A DNA stretch of 64,000 nucleotides from Clostridium sp. JN-9 (GCF_004103695.1 NZ_CP035280.1:744001-808000), one strand, 5' to 3'. Positions 20,577-28,489 are shown, numbered from the stretch's first letter. The notes: generated by a model from the sequence alone, not told the origin. Made by a program: numbers and translations.

Positions 20577-20700
20577 TAAAAGAACAAAGACTTAAATCAA
20601 AGAACAAAGATTAAAGATTAAAGAACAAAGAATGTAGATTTTCTTACAGAAAATCTTAAAATCAATTGATTGAGTGAATCATGCGTTTTAATAACCGAGG
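20577..20700 (+). repeat. Interspersed repeat: AAAGATTAAAGAACAAAG array plus hairpin module, 3' of activase gene
   Basis: Positions 20577-20633 hold several degenerate copies of AAAGATTAAAGAACAAAG. Next is a small hairpin (GATTTTCTTACAGAAAATC, about 20637-20655) and then an AT-rich block to about 20700 (ATCAATTGATTGAGTGAATC and onward). The same order (array, GTAGATTTTC hairpin, CAATTG..TGAGTGAATCATGC block) recurs at 56703-56810 after ldh, and the block recurs inverted at 23734-23811 and 57567-57645. The rest of 20700-21140 has no gene I can support; it holds a 20-mer (20933-20952) repeated at 22571-22590. Confidence 0.75.
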
Positions 20701-20932
20701 ATGATGTTAATAATGGGCTACCTTTATTGTGTCCTATAAGAAGATTGTGAACTAAACTTTTCTTTTGATAATTACTTCTTTAATTTCATAAATGCACCAT
20801 ATGATAAAGTAAACAGGTAAACAAAATAAAAACACATGAAAAATGAACTCAAATATACTTATTGACCACACACTAATCACTTCCGTTATTGATATTACTT
20901 TAATATATATTATTCGGGAATCATAGATAGTA

Positions 20933-20952
20933 CGCAATTTTCTACTAATACG
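20933..20952 (+). repeat. 20-bp direct repeat, copy 1
   Basis: CGCAATTTTCTACTAATACG; matches 22571-22590 at 19 of 20 positions in the same orientation. The two copies bracket the secreted-protein and small-membrane-protein genes. Confidence 0.6.
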
Positions 20953-21147
20953 TCACAGGATAAGAAAATTACTGGGTAGTATCACCATAAAATTATTTTA
21001 TCATCTATATACATAATAGTAGAGTATTGGAAATCGGAGGGACTTATGTTTTCAGGAAACCTTTATCTCAGGAAGCTAATGATATACACTTTATAAAAGC
21101 ATCCTGTTTTAAGGTACAAAGCAAAAAAATACCGTAAATAATAACAC

Positions 21148-21187
21148 AAAAACAGCGTTAATATTCACATGCATTAACGCTGTTTTT
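21148..21187. terminator. Strong bidirectional-looking hairpin terminator
   Basis: Perfect 15-bp stem (21148-21162 and 21173-21187, AAAAACAGCGTTAAT and its complement) with A/T flanks on both sides. On the minus strand it would end the small unit beginning at 21842. Confidence 0.8.
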
Positions 21188-21343
21188 ATCTTTTTGCTTA
21201 TCTAAAAAAGCACATATAATCGCAATCACAATATATAGACAAGGTTCTAATTTAATTACTAGGTTATCATTAGAAGAAATATTAATTGCTGTTTTAATGG
21301 AGAATTTACAAAAAACTTTTCTTATGCCATTAAAAATTACCAA
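21158..21343 (-). CDS. Possible small hydrophobic protein (doubtful)
   Basis: 61 codons from TTG 21343, 17 nt after the stop of the secreted-protein gene on the same strand. The product has one clear hydrophobic segment (LYIVIAIICAFL) and ends inside the terminator hairpin at 21148-21187, as some other genes here do. There is no Shine-Dalgarno site and no recognisable family. It may be the second gene of a two-gene unit, a remnant, or merely 3' UTR. Confidence 0.25.
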   Translation of the reverse strand: MVIFNGIRKVFCKFSIKTAINISSNDNLVIKLEPCLYIVIAIICAFLDKQKDKNSVNACEY

Positions 21344-21359
21344 GCCAACGATAGGGCTA

Positions 21360-21842
21360 TTAAGCGTAAAAATAAAAAGTTTGTATATGAGTGTAATTAG
21401 CAGATTTATAATTGTAGCTAAAGTTTAATTTTACACTATAATATGAACCATCAGCTGATATTCCTTCACTTATTTCGGTAACACTATTGGCAGTTGAATC
21501 TAGAGAGTAATTTGCCCGAATAACTTTATTCTTGGATGATATCATGCTATATTTATTACCATATTCATCAACATTCCAAAGTTCTGTTGTACTAACTTGT
21601 GCATTTATTATCAGTTTACCAAGATAAAAAGATCTGCCAAGTGGGTATGCATATATATTTGAAGTCGAACCAGTCCAATAAGTGTATGTGAAGGCTTCTG
21701 GATGTAGAACAACTTGAGGAGAAATAATACTACTTTTTACTGCCGCAGCATGCACTTTTCCATTAAATTTTCCACTAAAAGTAAATGGAATCAAAAATAT
21801 AAGCACCAAAGCAATTTTTGATAAAAACTTTTTTGTTTTCAA
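21360..21842 (-). CDS. Small secreted protein of unknown function
   Basis: 160 residues with a textbook signal peptide: basic start (KTKKFLSK), hydrophobic core (IALVLIFLIPFTF) and a probable AxA cleavage site at VHAAA near residue 34. The mature part (~125 residues) is Ser/Tyr/Asn-rich with alternating polar/aromatic beta-like stretches and no Cys. I recognise no family; small clostridial exported proteins of this size include bacteriocin-like and cell-surface proteins, but there is no direct sign of either. The start is TTG 21842 with SD GGAGGTG five nt upstream. It lies inside an accessory segment between repeat arrays. Confidence 0.65.
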   Translation of the reverse strand: MKTKKFLSKIALVLIFLIPFTFSGKFNGKVHAAAVKSSIISPQVVLHPEAFTYTYWTGSTSNIYAYPLGRSFYLGKLIINAQVSTTELWNVDEYGNKYSMISSKNKVIRANYSLDSTANSVTEISEGISADGSYYSVKLNFSYNYKSANYTHIQTFYFYA

Positions 21843-22038
21843 AATAACACCTCCATAAAAATACTTAATTACTATATTCTATATGATACTCATTATTCCT
21901 CCAAATTTTATGAAACTTTATAACTTCTTTATTATATGTATGGAATTGCCAATAATTATATATGAAAAGCTATTATTTAAGCTCAACTTGTGGTAATATA
22001 TGTATAATTAAGATATAAATAATAGGAGGGAAATTATA

Positions 22039-22329
22039 ATGAATGATAAAGTTAATAAAATTTTATTATCAGGAATATTGATATGCCTAATAATTATTGC
22101 ATTAAAAACAACTAATAAACAATATATCTCACCTAGTCCTAATATTAACATTAGTAAAAGTGAAACAGTTATACAACTAGCACCTAACAGGATTGCTGTT
22201 ATAGATAATATTAATAATTCTGGAACTAGAGGAACTGTATTAGTATTTGATTATGATACCGTTTCTAAAAAATTTAATTATGCAGGTTCTATGAATTATG
22301 TGGATTACTTTAACAAACCATTAAAATAG
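22039..22329 (+). CDS. Small membrane-anchored protein, unknown
   Basis: 96 residues with good SD (AGGAGGG) before ATG 22039. One N-terminal transmembrane segment (about 8-24) and a polar exterior part with a strand-rich stretch (RIAVIDNINNSGTRGTVLVFDYD). No family recognised. It stands alone; a hairpin terminator follows at 22400-22435. Located in the repeat-rich accessory segment. Confidence 0.6.
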   Translation: MNDKVNKILLSGILICLIIIALKTTNKQYISPSPNINISKSETVIQLAPNRIAVIDNINNSGTRGTVLVFDYDTVSKKFNYAGSMNYVDYFNKPLK

Positions 22330-22399
22330 GCATAATCGTTAATGTATGATTTTAATAAAAGGATTACATTTATAGAAGGTATATAAAGCATTGATATAC

Positions 22400-22435
22400 A
22401 AAGGCTTATAGTGATTTTAACTGTAGGCCTTTTTA
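22400..22435 (+). terminator. Probable terminator
   Basis: Imperfect stem AAAGGCTTATAG / CTGTAGGCCTTT (G-U pairs) followed by TTTTAT, 70 nt after the stop at 22329. The remaining stretch to 22570 has no convincing gene; a 30-codon minus-strand frame (22448-22540) is visible but without a well-spaced SD. Confidence 0.55.
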
Positions 22436-22570
22436 TTATATTAATTATTAATGTACTGTTTTATATTTGCCTGAAATAAGAGTTTTAATATCATCAAATT
22501 CAATTTCTGAATTATCATTGCATCTTTTATCATATTGCATTACAGATTATTCCCCCAGAATAATCTTTCT

Positions 22571-22590
22571 CGCAATTTCCTACTAATACG
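22571..22590 (+). repeat. 20-bp direct repeat, copy 2
   Basis: CGCAATTTCCTACTAATACG, one mismatch to 20933-20952, same orientation. Confidence 0.6.
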
Positions 22591-22630
22591 GCAGCCCCTT
22601 ATAACTTATTTTTTGTTATCGATATTTGTT

Positions 22631-22663
22631 AATTTACGTTCTTTATTCTTTAATCTTTGTTAT
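22631..22663 (-). repeat. Inverted copy of the AAAGATTAAAGAACAAAG repeat
   Basis: Reads TTCTTTATTCTTTAATCTTT on the plus strand, so it faces the array at 20577-20633. The two arrays bound the segment holding the small secreted and membrane protein genes. Confidence 0.6.
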
Positions 22664-22740
22664 TTTATTCAAAGGGAAGCACCCGAAATATGTCGGTAAT
22701 TTACCTTGATCTATTTTCCCTATTGATGCATATATGATAA

Positions 22741-22826
22741 GTAAGAAGTAAGAGGTAAGAGGTAAGAGGTAAAAAGTAAAATTTTATGCTAATCAACTTT
22801 CAACTTCTAACCTTTAACTTATAACT
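22741..22826 (+). repeat. Tandem heptamers upstream of the HTH gene
   Basis: 22741-22782 contains six consecutive 7-mers of consensus GTAAGAG. 22794-22826 contains about four more 7-mers of reverse character (CAACTTT, CAACTTC, TAACCTT, TAACTTA). They end 23 nt before the start codon of the HTH gene at 22849. The arrangement resembles iterons or an operator array, but it may be only low-complexity sequence. Confidence 0.5.
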
Positions 22827-22848
22827 GGATTTCGGGGGTGTGTATATA

Positions 22849-23298
22849 ATGACCGATTTTACAATGATTCCAAATGAAATTATATCTAATAAAAACATCA
22901 GCCAGGGGGCATTTAAATTGTATTGTATTTTAAACAACTACTGTTATGGAAATAAGGATACCTGTTTTCCATCTCAGAGAACCTTAGCTGATCAAATGAA
23001 AAAGTGCATGAGAACAATTCAAAGGTATATAAAAGAATTAATAGAAAATGGAATAATTATAATAAAAAGAAGAGGCTCCATAAGCAATTTATATCAGATC
23101 TTAACAAAGACAGCAGAAAAGGCAAAACAAACTGCTGACTCTCTATTTGGAAAATCTCCAAATAAAAATACAAAATCAAAAAATAAAACAGCACCCGCCT
23201 ATTTCGAAATAGAAGAAGAAGATGATGATGAATTTAAAGACTGCTTCTACAGCGAAAAGGAAAAGGAATATTTCAGGAAAATAAAAAAGAAAAGTTAA
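22849..23298 (+). CDS. Helix-turn-helix protein, replication-initiator/DnaD-like N-terminus
   Basis: 149 residues. The N-terminal ~80 residues (FTMIPNEIISN...GAFKLYCILNNYC...CFPSQRTLADQM...RTIQRYIKELIENGIIIIKRR) form the winged helix of the HTH_36 type seen in phage/plasmid replication initiators and replisome organisers. The C-terminal part is a charged, probably disordered tail with an acidic patch (EIEEEDDDEF) and a basic end. SD GGGGGTG is about 8 nt before ATG 22849. It stands alone; no phage or plasmid genes surround it. Tandem heptamers lie directly upstream. A domesticated or remnant replication protein is plausible. Confidence 0.7.
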   Translation: MTDFTMIPNEIISNKNISQGAFKLYCILNNYCYGNKDTCFPSQRTLADQMKKCMRTIQRYIKELIENGIIIIKRRGSISNLYQILTKTAEKAKQTADSLFGKSPNKNTKSKNKTAPAYFEIEEEDDDEFKDCFYSEKEKEYFRKIKKKS

Positions 23299-23324
23299 TC
23301 ATATCTAAAATTCTATAAATTTTC

Positions 23325-23349
23325 AGCACTTTCAACGAAGTGCTTTTTG
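23325..23349 (+). terminator. Terminator after HTH gene
   Basis: AGCACTT (23325-23331) / AAGTGCT (23338-23344) stem with TTTTTG tail, 26 nt after the stop. Confidence 0.75.
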
Positions 23350-23409
23350 TGCTTCCTAAAAAAAGATTATTCCATAGAAGATTTCTGCCATAGGCAAAAA
23401 TCCACCTTA

Positions 23410-23477
23410 TTTAATCTTTGTTCTTTAATCTTTAATCTTTGCTGATAAAAAATGTCGTATTAAAAGCGGCATTTTTA
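23410..23477. repeat. Inverted AAAGATTAAAG array and adjacent hairpin
   Basis: 23410-23441 is a minus-orientation array (TTTAATCTTTGTTCTTTAAT...). It is followed by a terminator-like stem AAAAATGTCG/CGGCATTTTT (23448-23457, 23467-23476). Upstream at about 23380-23400 is a degenerate hairpin (GATTTCTGCC..GGCAAAAATC) of the kind seen beside other copies. Confidence 0.6.
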
Positions 23478-23610
23478 TATCAGCTTAACGACATGGGTTA
23501 GCCGCGAATAAATACAAAAAAATAATATTTTATTAAAAAAAATCAAATCATTACTCCCAGTCTTAACCAAGTAACAGGTACTTAAAGAATACTTCCATCT
23601 ACATATACAA

Positions 23611-23657
23611 AAAGAACGTAAATAGATTTAATTTTACACAATCTATTTACGTTCTTT
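23611..23657. repeat. Perfect 18-bp hairpin in intergenic region
   Basis: Arms 23611-23628 (AAAGAACGTAAATAGATT) and 23640-23657 are exact complements around an 11-nt loop. No gene is adjacent on either side; it may be a terminator or part of the interspersed repeat system. At 23665-23700 a segment (CCTACCGGC..GGATTTTT..AAATCC) recurs inverted near 56855-56892. Confidence 0.6.
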
Positions 23658-23733
23658 ATGCTAATTGGCTGCCTACCGGCACAGGATTTTTACAAATCCT
23701 TTTCTTATTACCTAACAAAACTGTAATTGAAAT

Positions 23734-23811
23734 CATTTTTAGTTATTAAAACCTATGATCCACTTAATCAATTTAGTTTTTGGTTTTTCTGTAAAGAAAA
23801 ACTACCTTATT
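23734..23811 (+). repeat. 80-bp interspersed repeat, copy next to IS200
   Basis: Nearly identical to 57567-57645 (TTTTTAGTTATTAAAACCTA ... GTAAAGAAAAACTACCTTA) and related in inverted orientation to 20640-20700 and 56748-56810. It contains the small hairpin TTTTCTGTAAAGAAAA. Confidence 0.75.
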
Positions 23812-23818
23812 GTCTTAA

Positions 23819-24497
23819 GAAAACCACCTGCTATGCAGGTGTGTTCAGAAAAGCTTAAGCGATGAGCAAAAAAGACCTCACTTTGGTATAATAGATATGG
23901 TTTCGCTAGCCAATCTAAAACTAAAGGAGGTCTGCCCAAATGGACAGTAATAGTTTAGCACACACAAAGTGGAATTGTAAATATCATATAGTTTTTGCAC
24001 CAAAATACAGAAGGAAAGAAATATATGGAGAAAAGAAAAAAGAAATAGGAAAGATACCGAGAAAATTATGTGATTGGAAGGGGGTAGATATAATAGAAGC
24101 GAATGCTTGTGAAGATCACATACATATGCTTGTATCAATACCGCCTAAGATGAGTGTATCAGGATTTGTAGGATTTTTAAAAGGGAAAAGTAGTCTGGTG
24201 ATATTTGAGAAATATGCAAATCTGAAATATAAATATGGAAATAGACATTTTTGGTGTAGAGGCTTTTATGTTGATACAGTTGGAAGAAATAAAAAGGCAA
24301 TAGAAGAGTATATAAAAAATCAGCAAAATGAAGATATGATCGCTGACCAAATAAGTATTAAAGAATATACTGACCCTTTTAAGGGTAGCAAGTAACATGA
24401 AATGCGGCTGGCGGAACTATCACGTGCCTTAAGGCACAACGCTGGAAAGGTGCCCTTATAGGGCTGAGGAAATACCACCAGCTAAGCTGGTGGATTT
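23819..24497 (+). mobile_element. IS200-type insertion sequence
   Basis: A complete-looking IS200 element: subterminal left hairpin CACCTGC/GCAGGTG (23825-23841), promoter-like TATAAT near 23890, a single Y1 transposase gene, palindromes GTGCCTTAAGGCAC (24424-24437) and the right-end hairpin CCACCAGC/GCTGGTGG (24475-24493). IS200/IS605 elements transpose as single strands, recognise such subterminal hairpins and leave no target duplication. The element sits between an 80-bp repeat (23734-23811) and an AAAGATTAAAG array (24501-24541). Confidence 0.85.
23940..24395 (+). CDS. tnpA: IS200/IS605-family transposase TnpA (Y1 HUH)
   Basis: 151 residues, full length. The HUH motif is visible as HIHMLV (about residues 60-65) and the catalytic Tyr lies in the C-terminal helix EEYIKNQ (about 128). 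The family segments KYHIVFAPKYRRK, FLKGKSS and HFWCRGFYVDTVG are intact. This enzyme nicks and joins ssDNA at the subterminal hairpins. No tnpB partner. ATG 23940 follows AAAGGAGG. It appears functional. Confidence 0.93.
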   Translation: MDSNSLAHTKWNCKYHIVFAPKYRRKEIYGEKKKEIGKIPRKLCDWKGVDIIEANACEDHIHMLVSIPPKMSVSGFVGFLKGKSSLVIFEKYANLKYKYGNRHFWCRGFYVDTVGRNKKAIEEYIKNQQNEDMIADQISIKEYTDPFKGSK

Positions 24498-24500
24498 TTA

Positions 24501-24541
24501 TTGTTCTTTATTCTTTAATCTTTAAATTTAGTTCTTTGTTA
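24501..24541 (-). repeat. AAAGATTAAAGAACAAAG array at 3' end of the binding-lipoprotein gene
   Basis: On the minus strand the array starts at the stop codon of the lipoprotein gene (TAACAAAGAAC...) and runs AAAGATTAAAGAATAAAGAA. Confidence 0.7.
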
Positions 24542-25582
24542 TTTAGCATTAACTACTTTTGTAGCAAAGCTTGTGTTTACAATCTTTGAAAAGGCTGGTC
24601 TTTGAGGAATAAGTGATGAATTATAGGATTGAATTATGTCCATTAATCTGCTTAAATCATCCTCTTTTAATATTGGGTTTGCTGCAAATGCATTTATATC
24701 TCTGTAATTTTTAACTACTGACATAATTATGTCTTCATCTGTGCCTGGGAAAAATGATTTTATGGAAGCTGCAACTTCTTGGTCATTGTGATTAGCCACC
24801 CATATCTGACCTTTGTAAATTGCCTTTGTAAATCTTTCGATTATATCCGGATTTTTTTCAATGTAAGACTTAGTTGCAAAGTAACAGGTATAAGGAATTA
24901 CACCGGCTGATTTTCCAACAGAAGCTACTATATATCCAGACTTATCTTTTTGAAGCATACTTCCTGTAGGCTCAAAGAGAGCAACATAGTCACCTGTACC
25001 GGCCTTGAATGCACCTGCAGTGGCGGTGTAGGCTATGTTGGTTACAATATTTACATCCTTGCCCGGTTGAATGCCATGATTTCTAAGTACATATTCCAGG
25101 CTCATTTCAGGAACTCCGCCGGGTCTTGCTCCTATAATAGTTTTTCCTTTAACATCCTCCCAGTTAAAATCAGGCTCACTCTTTCTTCCTACAAGGAATG
25201 ATCCGTCAGTTTGGGTAAGCTGTGCAAAAATTACAGGGTAATTCTCCTTATTTTGATTGTAAATATAGATTACCTGCTCTGGACCGCAGAAGCCAATGTC
25301 ATCGCTTCCGCTTAATACCTGCTGCATAGTCTTATCTGCGCCCTGTCCTGTACTTAAATCAATTTCTATTCCCTGTTCTTTAAAAAATCCCTGTTTTATT
25401 GCTGCATACATTGGAGCATAAAAAACTGAACGTGCCACTTCATTAAGCTTTATCTTTACTGTTTTCACAGTGGTATTGTTATCTACAGTTGTGCTTGCTT
25501 TTTTACCGCAGCCTGTGGACAATGTTACAATTAATAAAAAAGAAAACATTATACACAGTGGTGAAATAAATTTTTTATTCAT
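24539..25582 (-). CDS. NMT1/SsuA-type ABC substrate-binding lipoprotein
   Basis: 347 residues. Lipoprotein signal peptide with lipobox LSTGC (Cys about 25). The mature part fits the NMT1/THI5/SsuA class: APMYAAIKQGFFKEQGIEIDL near the N-terminus, a QQVLSGSDDIGFCGPEQ segment that lines the ligand pocket in relatives, then a GRKSEPDFNWEDVKGKTI hinge region. It would bind a small organic anion or pyrimidine-like ligand outside the membrane. Start ATG 25582 lies 5 nt after GGAGG. It is monocistronic; the permease/ATPase pair of the same class at 5569-7130 is the likely partner, 17 kb away. It is divergent from the sensor kinase gene. Confidence 0.85.
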   Translation of the reverse strand: MNKKFISPLCIMFSFLLIVTLSTGCGKKASTTVDNNTTVKTVKIKLNEVARSVFYAPMYAAIKQGFFKEQGIEIDLSTGQGADKTMQQVLSGSDDIGFCGPEQVIYIYNQNKENYPVIFAQLTQTDGSFLVGRKSEPDFNWEDVKGKTIIGARPGGVPEMSLEYVLRNHGIQPGKDVNIVTNIAYTATAGAFKAGTGDYVALFEPTGSMLQKDKSGYIVASVGKSAGVIPYTCYFATKSYIEKNPDIIERFTKAIYKGQIWVANHNDQEVAASIKSFFPGTDEDIIMSVVKNYRDINAFAANPILKEDDLSRLMDIIQSYNSSLIPQRPAFSKIVNTSFATKVVNAK

Positions 25583-25708
25583 GGGCACCTCCGCCTAATT
25601 TATTTTCTATTTATAATATGTAAGAAACATTAAACTTGCTACTAATGTAGAATATGCAGTAATTTGTAGTATAATATTTTTAGCATATACATAAATTGGA
25701 GGTGTATC

Positions 25709-27544
25709 ATGATTAGGACTTTAAAAGCTAAGTTTTCTATAGTTTATCTTTTTATGGTGGTAATAACATTAATAGTAGGTATTGTATCTGCCGTTAATGT
25801 ATACAGCCTGGGCAAGTCTATTGATGGCCTTATGGTAGATAATTATAAGAGCATAAGTGTGGCTAATAAAATGCTGGAGGCCCTGGAAAATGAAAATAGT
25901 TCTATTTTAACATACATAAACATAAGCAGAGATAAAGGTATTGTGGATTTTCATAATTACAGCAGTGTATTTTTTAATGAATTTTATATAGAATCTAATA
26001 ATATTACTGAAAAAGGTGAAAAGGAGCTTGTATCTGATATTCATGCATCCTATATTAATTATCTGCAGCTGTTTTCAAAATTTCAGGAGATATCAGCAGA
26101 TAAAAACGATGCAGCTATGGAACAGTTTTATAATAAGGAAATAACACCAGAATTTAATCATTTAAGAGATCTTTTAAAAAAATTAATAGTGTTAAATGAA
26201 AAAAGCATGTCCAGCAGTAAAAACAGGGTAACTCAGGATGCTCAGGATTCCATGTATGCCATACTTATTTTAAGTGGAATTGGCATAGTTATGGCTTTTA
26301 TTTTATCATCCTATTCTTTAAAGAGATTTCTAAGCCCCCTTTATGCATTAAGAGAAAATATGAAGGCTGTTAAGGAAGGAAATATAAATCAGCAGATACC
26401 CATTGAAACACAGGATGAGATAGGAGAGCTTTCAATGGAATTTAACAACATGACCAATAGACTTACGCAGTTTGAACAAAGCACGTTAGGCAGAGTCATA
26501 GCTGAAAAAAATAAATCTCTTGCCATTGTAAAGAGTATATCTGACCCCATAATAGTTTTGGATACAAACTATAAGGTGCTTCTTATAAATAATGCCTTAG
26601 AGGATTTGTTTGAAATAAAAGAAGAAGATGCATTAAATAAATATTTTTTGGAGGTAATAAGAAGCGGAGAACTGTATGATTATATTCAAAGCGCTTATAA
26701 AACACATTATGAAGTACCTGAAAATAAAATAATGTATTTCAAATTTAATGATAAGGATTTTTATTTTAATGTAGTTGTTACAGTTTTAAATGATTCAGAA
26801 AAAAACTCAGCAGGAATGGTGGTTTTATTTCAGAATATTACCGGCATTAAACAGGTAGAAAAAATAAAGAGTGACTTTATTGCAACTGTTTCTCATGAGT
26901 TTAAAACTCCATTAACCTCATTAATGATGGGAACAAGCTTAATAAATGAAGAGAGCATAGGAACACTCAATCATCAGCAGAAGGATATTATAGCAGCAAT
27001 TAAAGAGGATAGTGAAAAACTGCTGAGTCTTGTAAATAATTTGCTGACCCTTTCAAAAATTGAATCAAATAACTCAATATTTAACATGGAGCCTAACTCC
27101 ATTAATGAAATTATTCAGGAAAGTATGAAAGGATTTATGGAGCAGGCAAAAAACTCCGGTGTTAAGCTAAGCTGTAAATTAGATAATGACATTCCTATGG
27201 TAAAAGCAGATTTTGAAAAAGTTACCTGGGTTATAAATAATCTTATTTCCAATGCGTTAAAATTTACTAAATCAGGAGATTCAATTTTTATTTCGGCTTT
27301 TAGAAATCAGGATAAACTTTGTGTTTCAGTTAAGGATACAGGTATAGGCATACCAGAGGAATACAGAGAAAAGATATTTGATAAATTTGTACAGGTAAAG
27401 CAGGGGGATGATACTTCCACTGGAACAGGCCTTGGATTGTCAATTGCTAAGGAAATAGTTGAAGCTCACGGCGGTGAAATATGGTGTGAAAGTAAGCTGG
27501 CATCTGGAAGTGAATTTTTATTTACACTGCCAATAGCAAAGTAG
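25709..27544 (+). CDS. Membrane sensor histidine kinase (4HB sensor, HAMP, PAS, HisKA, HATPase)
   Basis: 611 residues: TM1 (about 11-32), an extracellular helical sensor region to ~180, TM2 (about 185-205), HAMP (about 206-258), PAS (about 270-385), dimerisation domain with phospho-acceptor His in ATVSHEFKTPLTSL, then the ATPase domain with N-box (NNLISNALKF), G1 (DTGIGIPEE) and G2 (GTGLGLSIAKEI). All residues for autophosphorylation are present. It precedes a response regulator by 26 nt and then the kdp operon, whose own KdpD lacks a kinase; it may substitute for it, which is inference. The stimulus is unknown. Confidence 0.9.
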   Translation: MIRTLKAKFSIVYLFMVVITLIVGIVSAVNVYSLGKSIDGLMVDNYKSISVANKMLEALENENSSILTYINISRDKGIVDFHNYSSVFFNEFYIESNNITEKGEKELVSDIHASYINYLQLFSKFQEISADKNDAAMEQFYNKEITPEFNHLRDLLKKLIVLNEKSMSSSKNRVTQDAQDSMYAILILSGIGIVMAFILSSYSLKRFLSPLYALRENMKAVKEGNINQQIPIETQDEIGELSMEFNNMTNRLTQFEQSTLGRVIAEKNKSLAIVKSISDPIIVLDTNYKVLLINNALEDLFEIKEEDALNKYFLEVIRSGELYDYIQSAYKTHYEVPENKIMYFKFNDKDFYFNVVVTVLNDSEKNSAGMVVLFQNITGIKQVEKIKSDFIATVSHEFKTPLTSLMMGTSLINEESIGTLNHQQKDIIAAIKEDSEKLLSLVNNLLTLSKIESNNSIFNMEPNSINEIIQESMKGFMEQAKNSGVKLSCKLDNDIPMVKADFEKVTWVINNLISNALKFTKSGDSIFISAFRNQDKLCVSVKDTGIGIPEEYREKIFDKFVQVKQGDDTSTGTGLGLSIAKEIVEAHGGEIWCESKLASGSEFLFTLPIAK

Positions 27545-27570
27545 TATTTAAATATGGAGGAATAGATATA

Positions 27571-28155
27571 ATGAAAACAGTGCTTGTGGTAGATGACACA
27601 AAAAACATAAAAAATCTTTTGACTACCTGTTTAACTTTAAATGGATATAGTGTTTTAACTGCCAGTAATGGTTTTGATGCTATGGAAATATTAAAAAAGA
27701 ACAAAGTTAACCTGGTATTTTTAGATATAAAAATGCCTGAGCTAAGCGGAACAGAGGTTTTAAAGAGAATCAGAGCTATGGGAATAGATACTCCTGTAAT
27801 AATTATGACAGCCTTTGCCACAGTAAAAAACGCAGTGGAGTGCACTAAGCTGGGTGCTGTTACATATCTTCAAAAACCTTTTACCACAGATAAGGTTAAA
27901 AGTGTGCTGAAGGAAATTGAGCCATATATAAATGAAAACTCCTTAAGCATAGATGGATATATTATGAGAGCTAAGGAATTAATGAAAATGGGTGAACTGG
28001 ATGATGCCTTTGACATTCTGAAAAAGGCCTTGTGCATAAATGTAAACAGTAAGGCTGTATATGAGCTTCTTGGCAATATATATGAGCTTAGAGGAGACAA
28101 TAAAGAAGCTGAAAGATTTAAAAATATAAGTAATTTATTTGACAGCGGTGAATAA
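27571..28155 (+). CDS. Response regulator: receiver domain fused to a TPR-like tail, no DNA-binding domain
   Basis: 194 residues. CheY-like receiver (1-120) with the acidic pair Asp8/Asp9, phospho-acceptor Asp52 (FLDIKMPE), the switch Thr in MTAF and Lys in LQKPF. The C-terminal ~70 residues (YIMRAKELMKMGELDDAFDILKKAL, then AVYELLGNIYELRGDNKEAERF) resemble one to two TPR units. No HTH or enzymatic output is present, so output must be through protein contact. It is co-transcribed with the upstream kinase (26-nt gap). The stop codon lies inside the terminator loop at 28142-28176. Confidence 0.9.
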   Translation: MKTVLVVDDTKNIKNLLTTCLTLNGYSVLTASNGFDAMEILKKNKVNLVFLDIKMPELSGTEVLKRIRAMGIDTPVIIMTAFATVKNAVECTKLGAVTYLQKPFTTDKVKSVLKEIEPYINENSLSIDGYIMRAKELMKMGELDDAFDILKKALCINVNSKAVYELLGNIYELRGDNKEAERFKNISNLFDSGE

Positions 28156-28176
28156 AAATCACCGCTGTTTTATTTT
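28142..28176 (+). terminator. Terminator overlapping the end of the response-regulator gene
   Basis: ACAGCGGTGA (28142-28151) / TCACCGCTGT (28159-28168) with T-rich tail; the last codons and the stop form the 5' arm and loop. It separates the two-component genes from kdp. Confidence 0.85.
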
Positions 28177-28291
28177 TTAAAACAATGTTTAAAACCTATT
28201 AACTTAAATATTGGGAGAGATAACAAGTAATGCAATCAATTACATGATATAAATCAAGGTTTTTTGAAGAATGAAGTTATGGATAGTAAAA

Positions 28292-28320
28292 TTGTCTATT
28301 TATATATAGGGGTATATTAT
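28292..28320 (+). promoter_or_regulatory. Probable sigma-A promoter of the kdp operon
   Basis: TTGTCT (28292-28297), 17-bp spacer, TATTAT (28315-28320), 64 nt before the kdpF start. No riboswitch fold is evident in the short leader. Confidence 0.55.
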
Positions 28321-28383
28321 ATGTTATGCACAGATGATAAGGCTGATTTAATACTAAATCCATAGATATTGAGGTGACACATC

Positions 28384-28461
28384 ATGATATTTTTAAATAT
28401 TATTTTTTTAGCATTGATAATTTATTTGTTTTATGCTCTGTTAGAGCCTGAAAAGTTTTAG
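28384..28461 (+). CDS. kdpF: KdpF, small subunit of the K+-transporting ATPase
   Basis: Only 25 residues: MIFLNIIFLALIIYLFYALL followed by EPEKF. This is one transmembrane helix ending in the family-typical 'L..PE.F' tail. KdpF stabilises the KdpABC complex. SD GAGGTGA precedes ATG 28384 and kdpA follows after 28 nt. It is easily missed because of its size. Confidence 0.9.
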   Translation: MIFLNIIFLALIIYLFYALLEPEKF

Positions 28462-28489
28462 CTGATTATAGCAGCAAGGAGGATTTTAT

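Noticed and set aside
20752-20937. 61-codon hydrophobic frame on the minus strand
   Set aside because: TTG start without a Shine-Dalgarno, overlaps the 20-mer repeat, no recognisable family.
22448-22540. 30-codon minus-strand frame
   Set aside because: G-run too far from the ATG and no family; mentioned only within the intergenic description.
23878-24398. Minus-strand frames opposite the IS200 transposase
   Set aside because: Explained by the complete TnpA on the plus strand.
28156-28384. c-di-AMP (ydaO) riboswitch before kdp
   Set aside because: No conserved ydaO motifs or terminator hairpin could be recognised in the leader.
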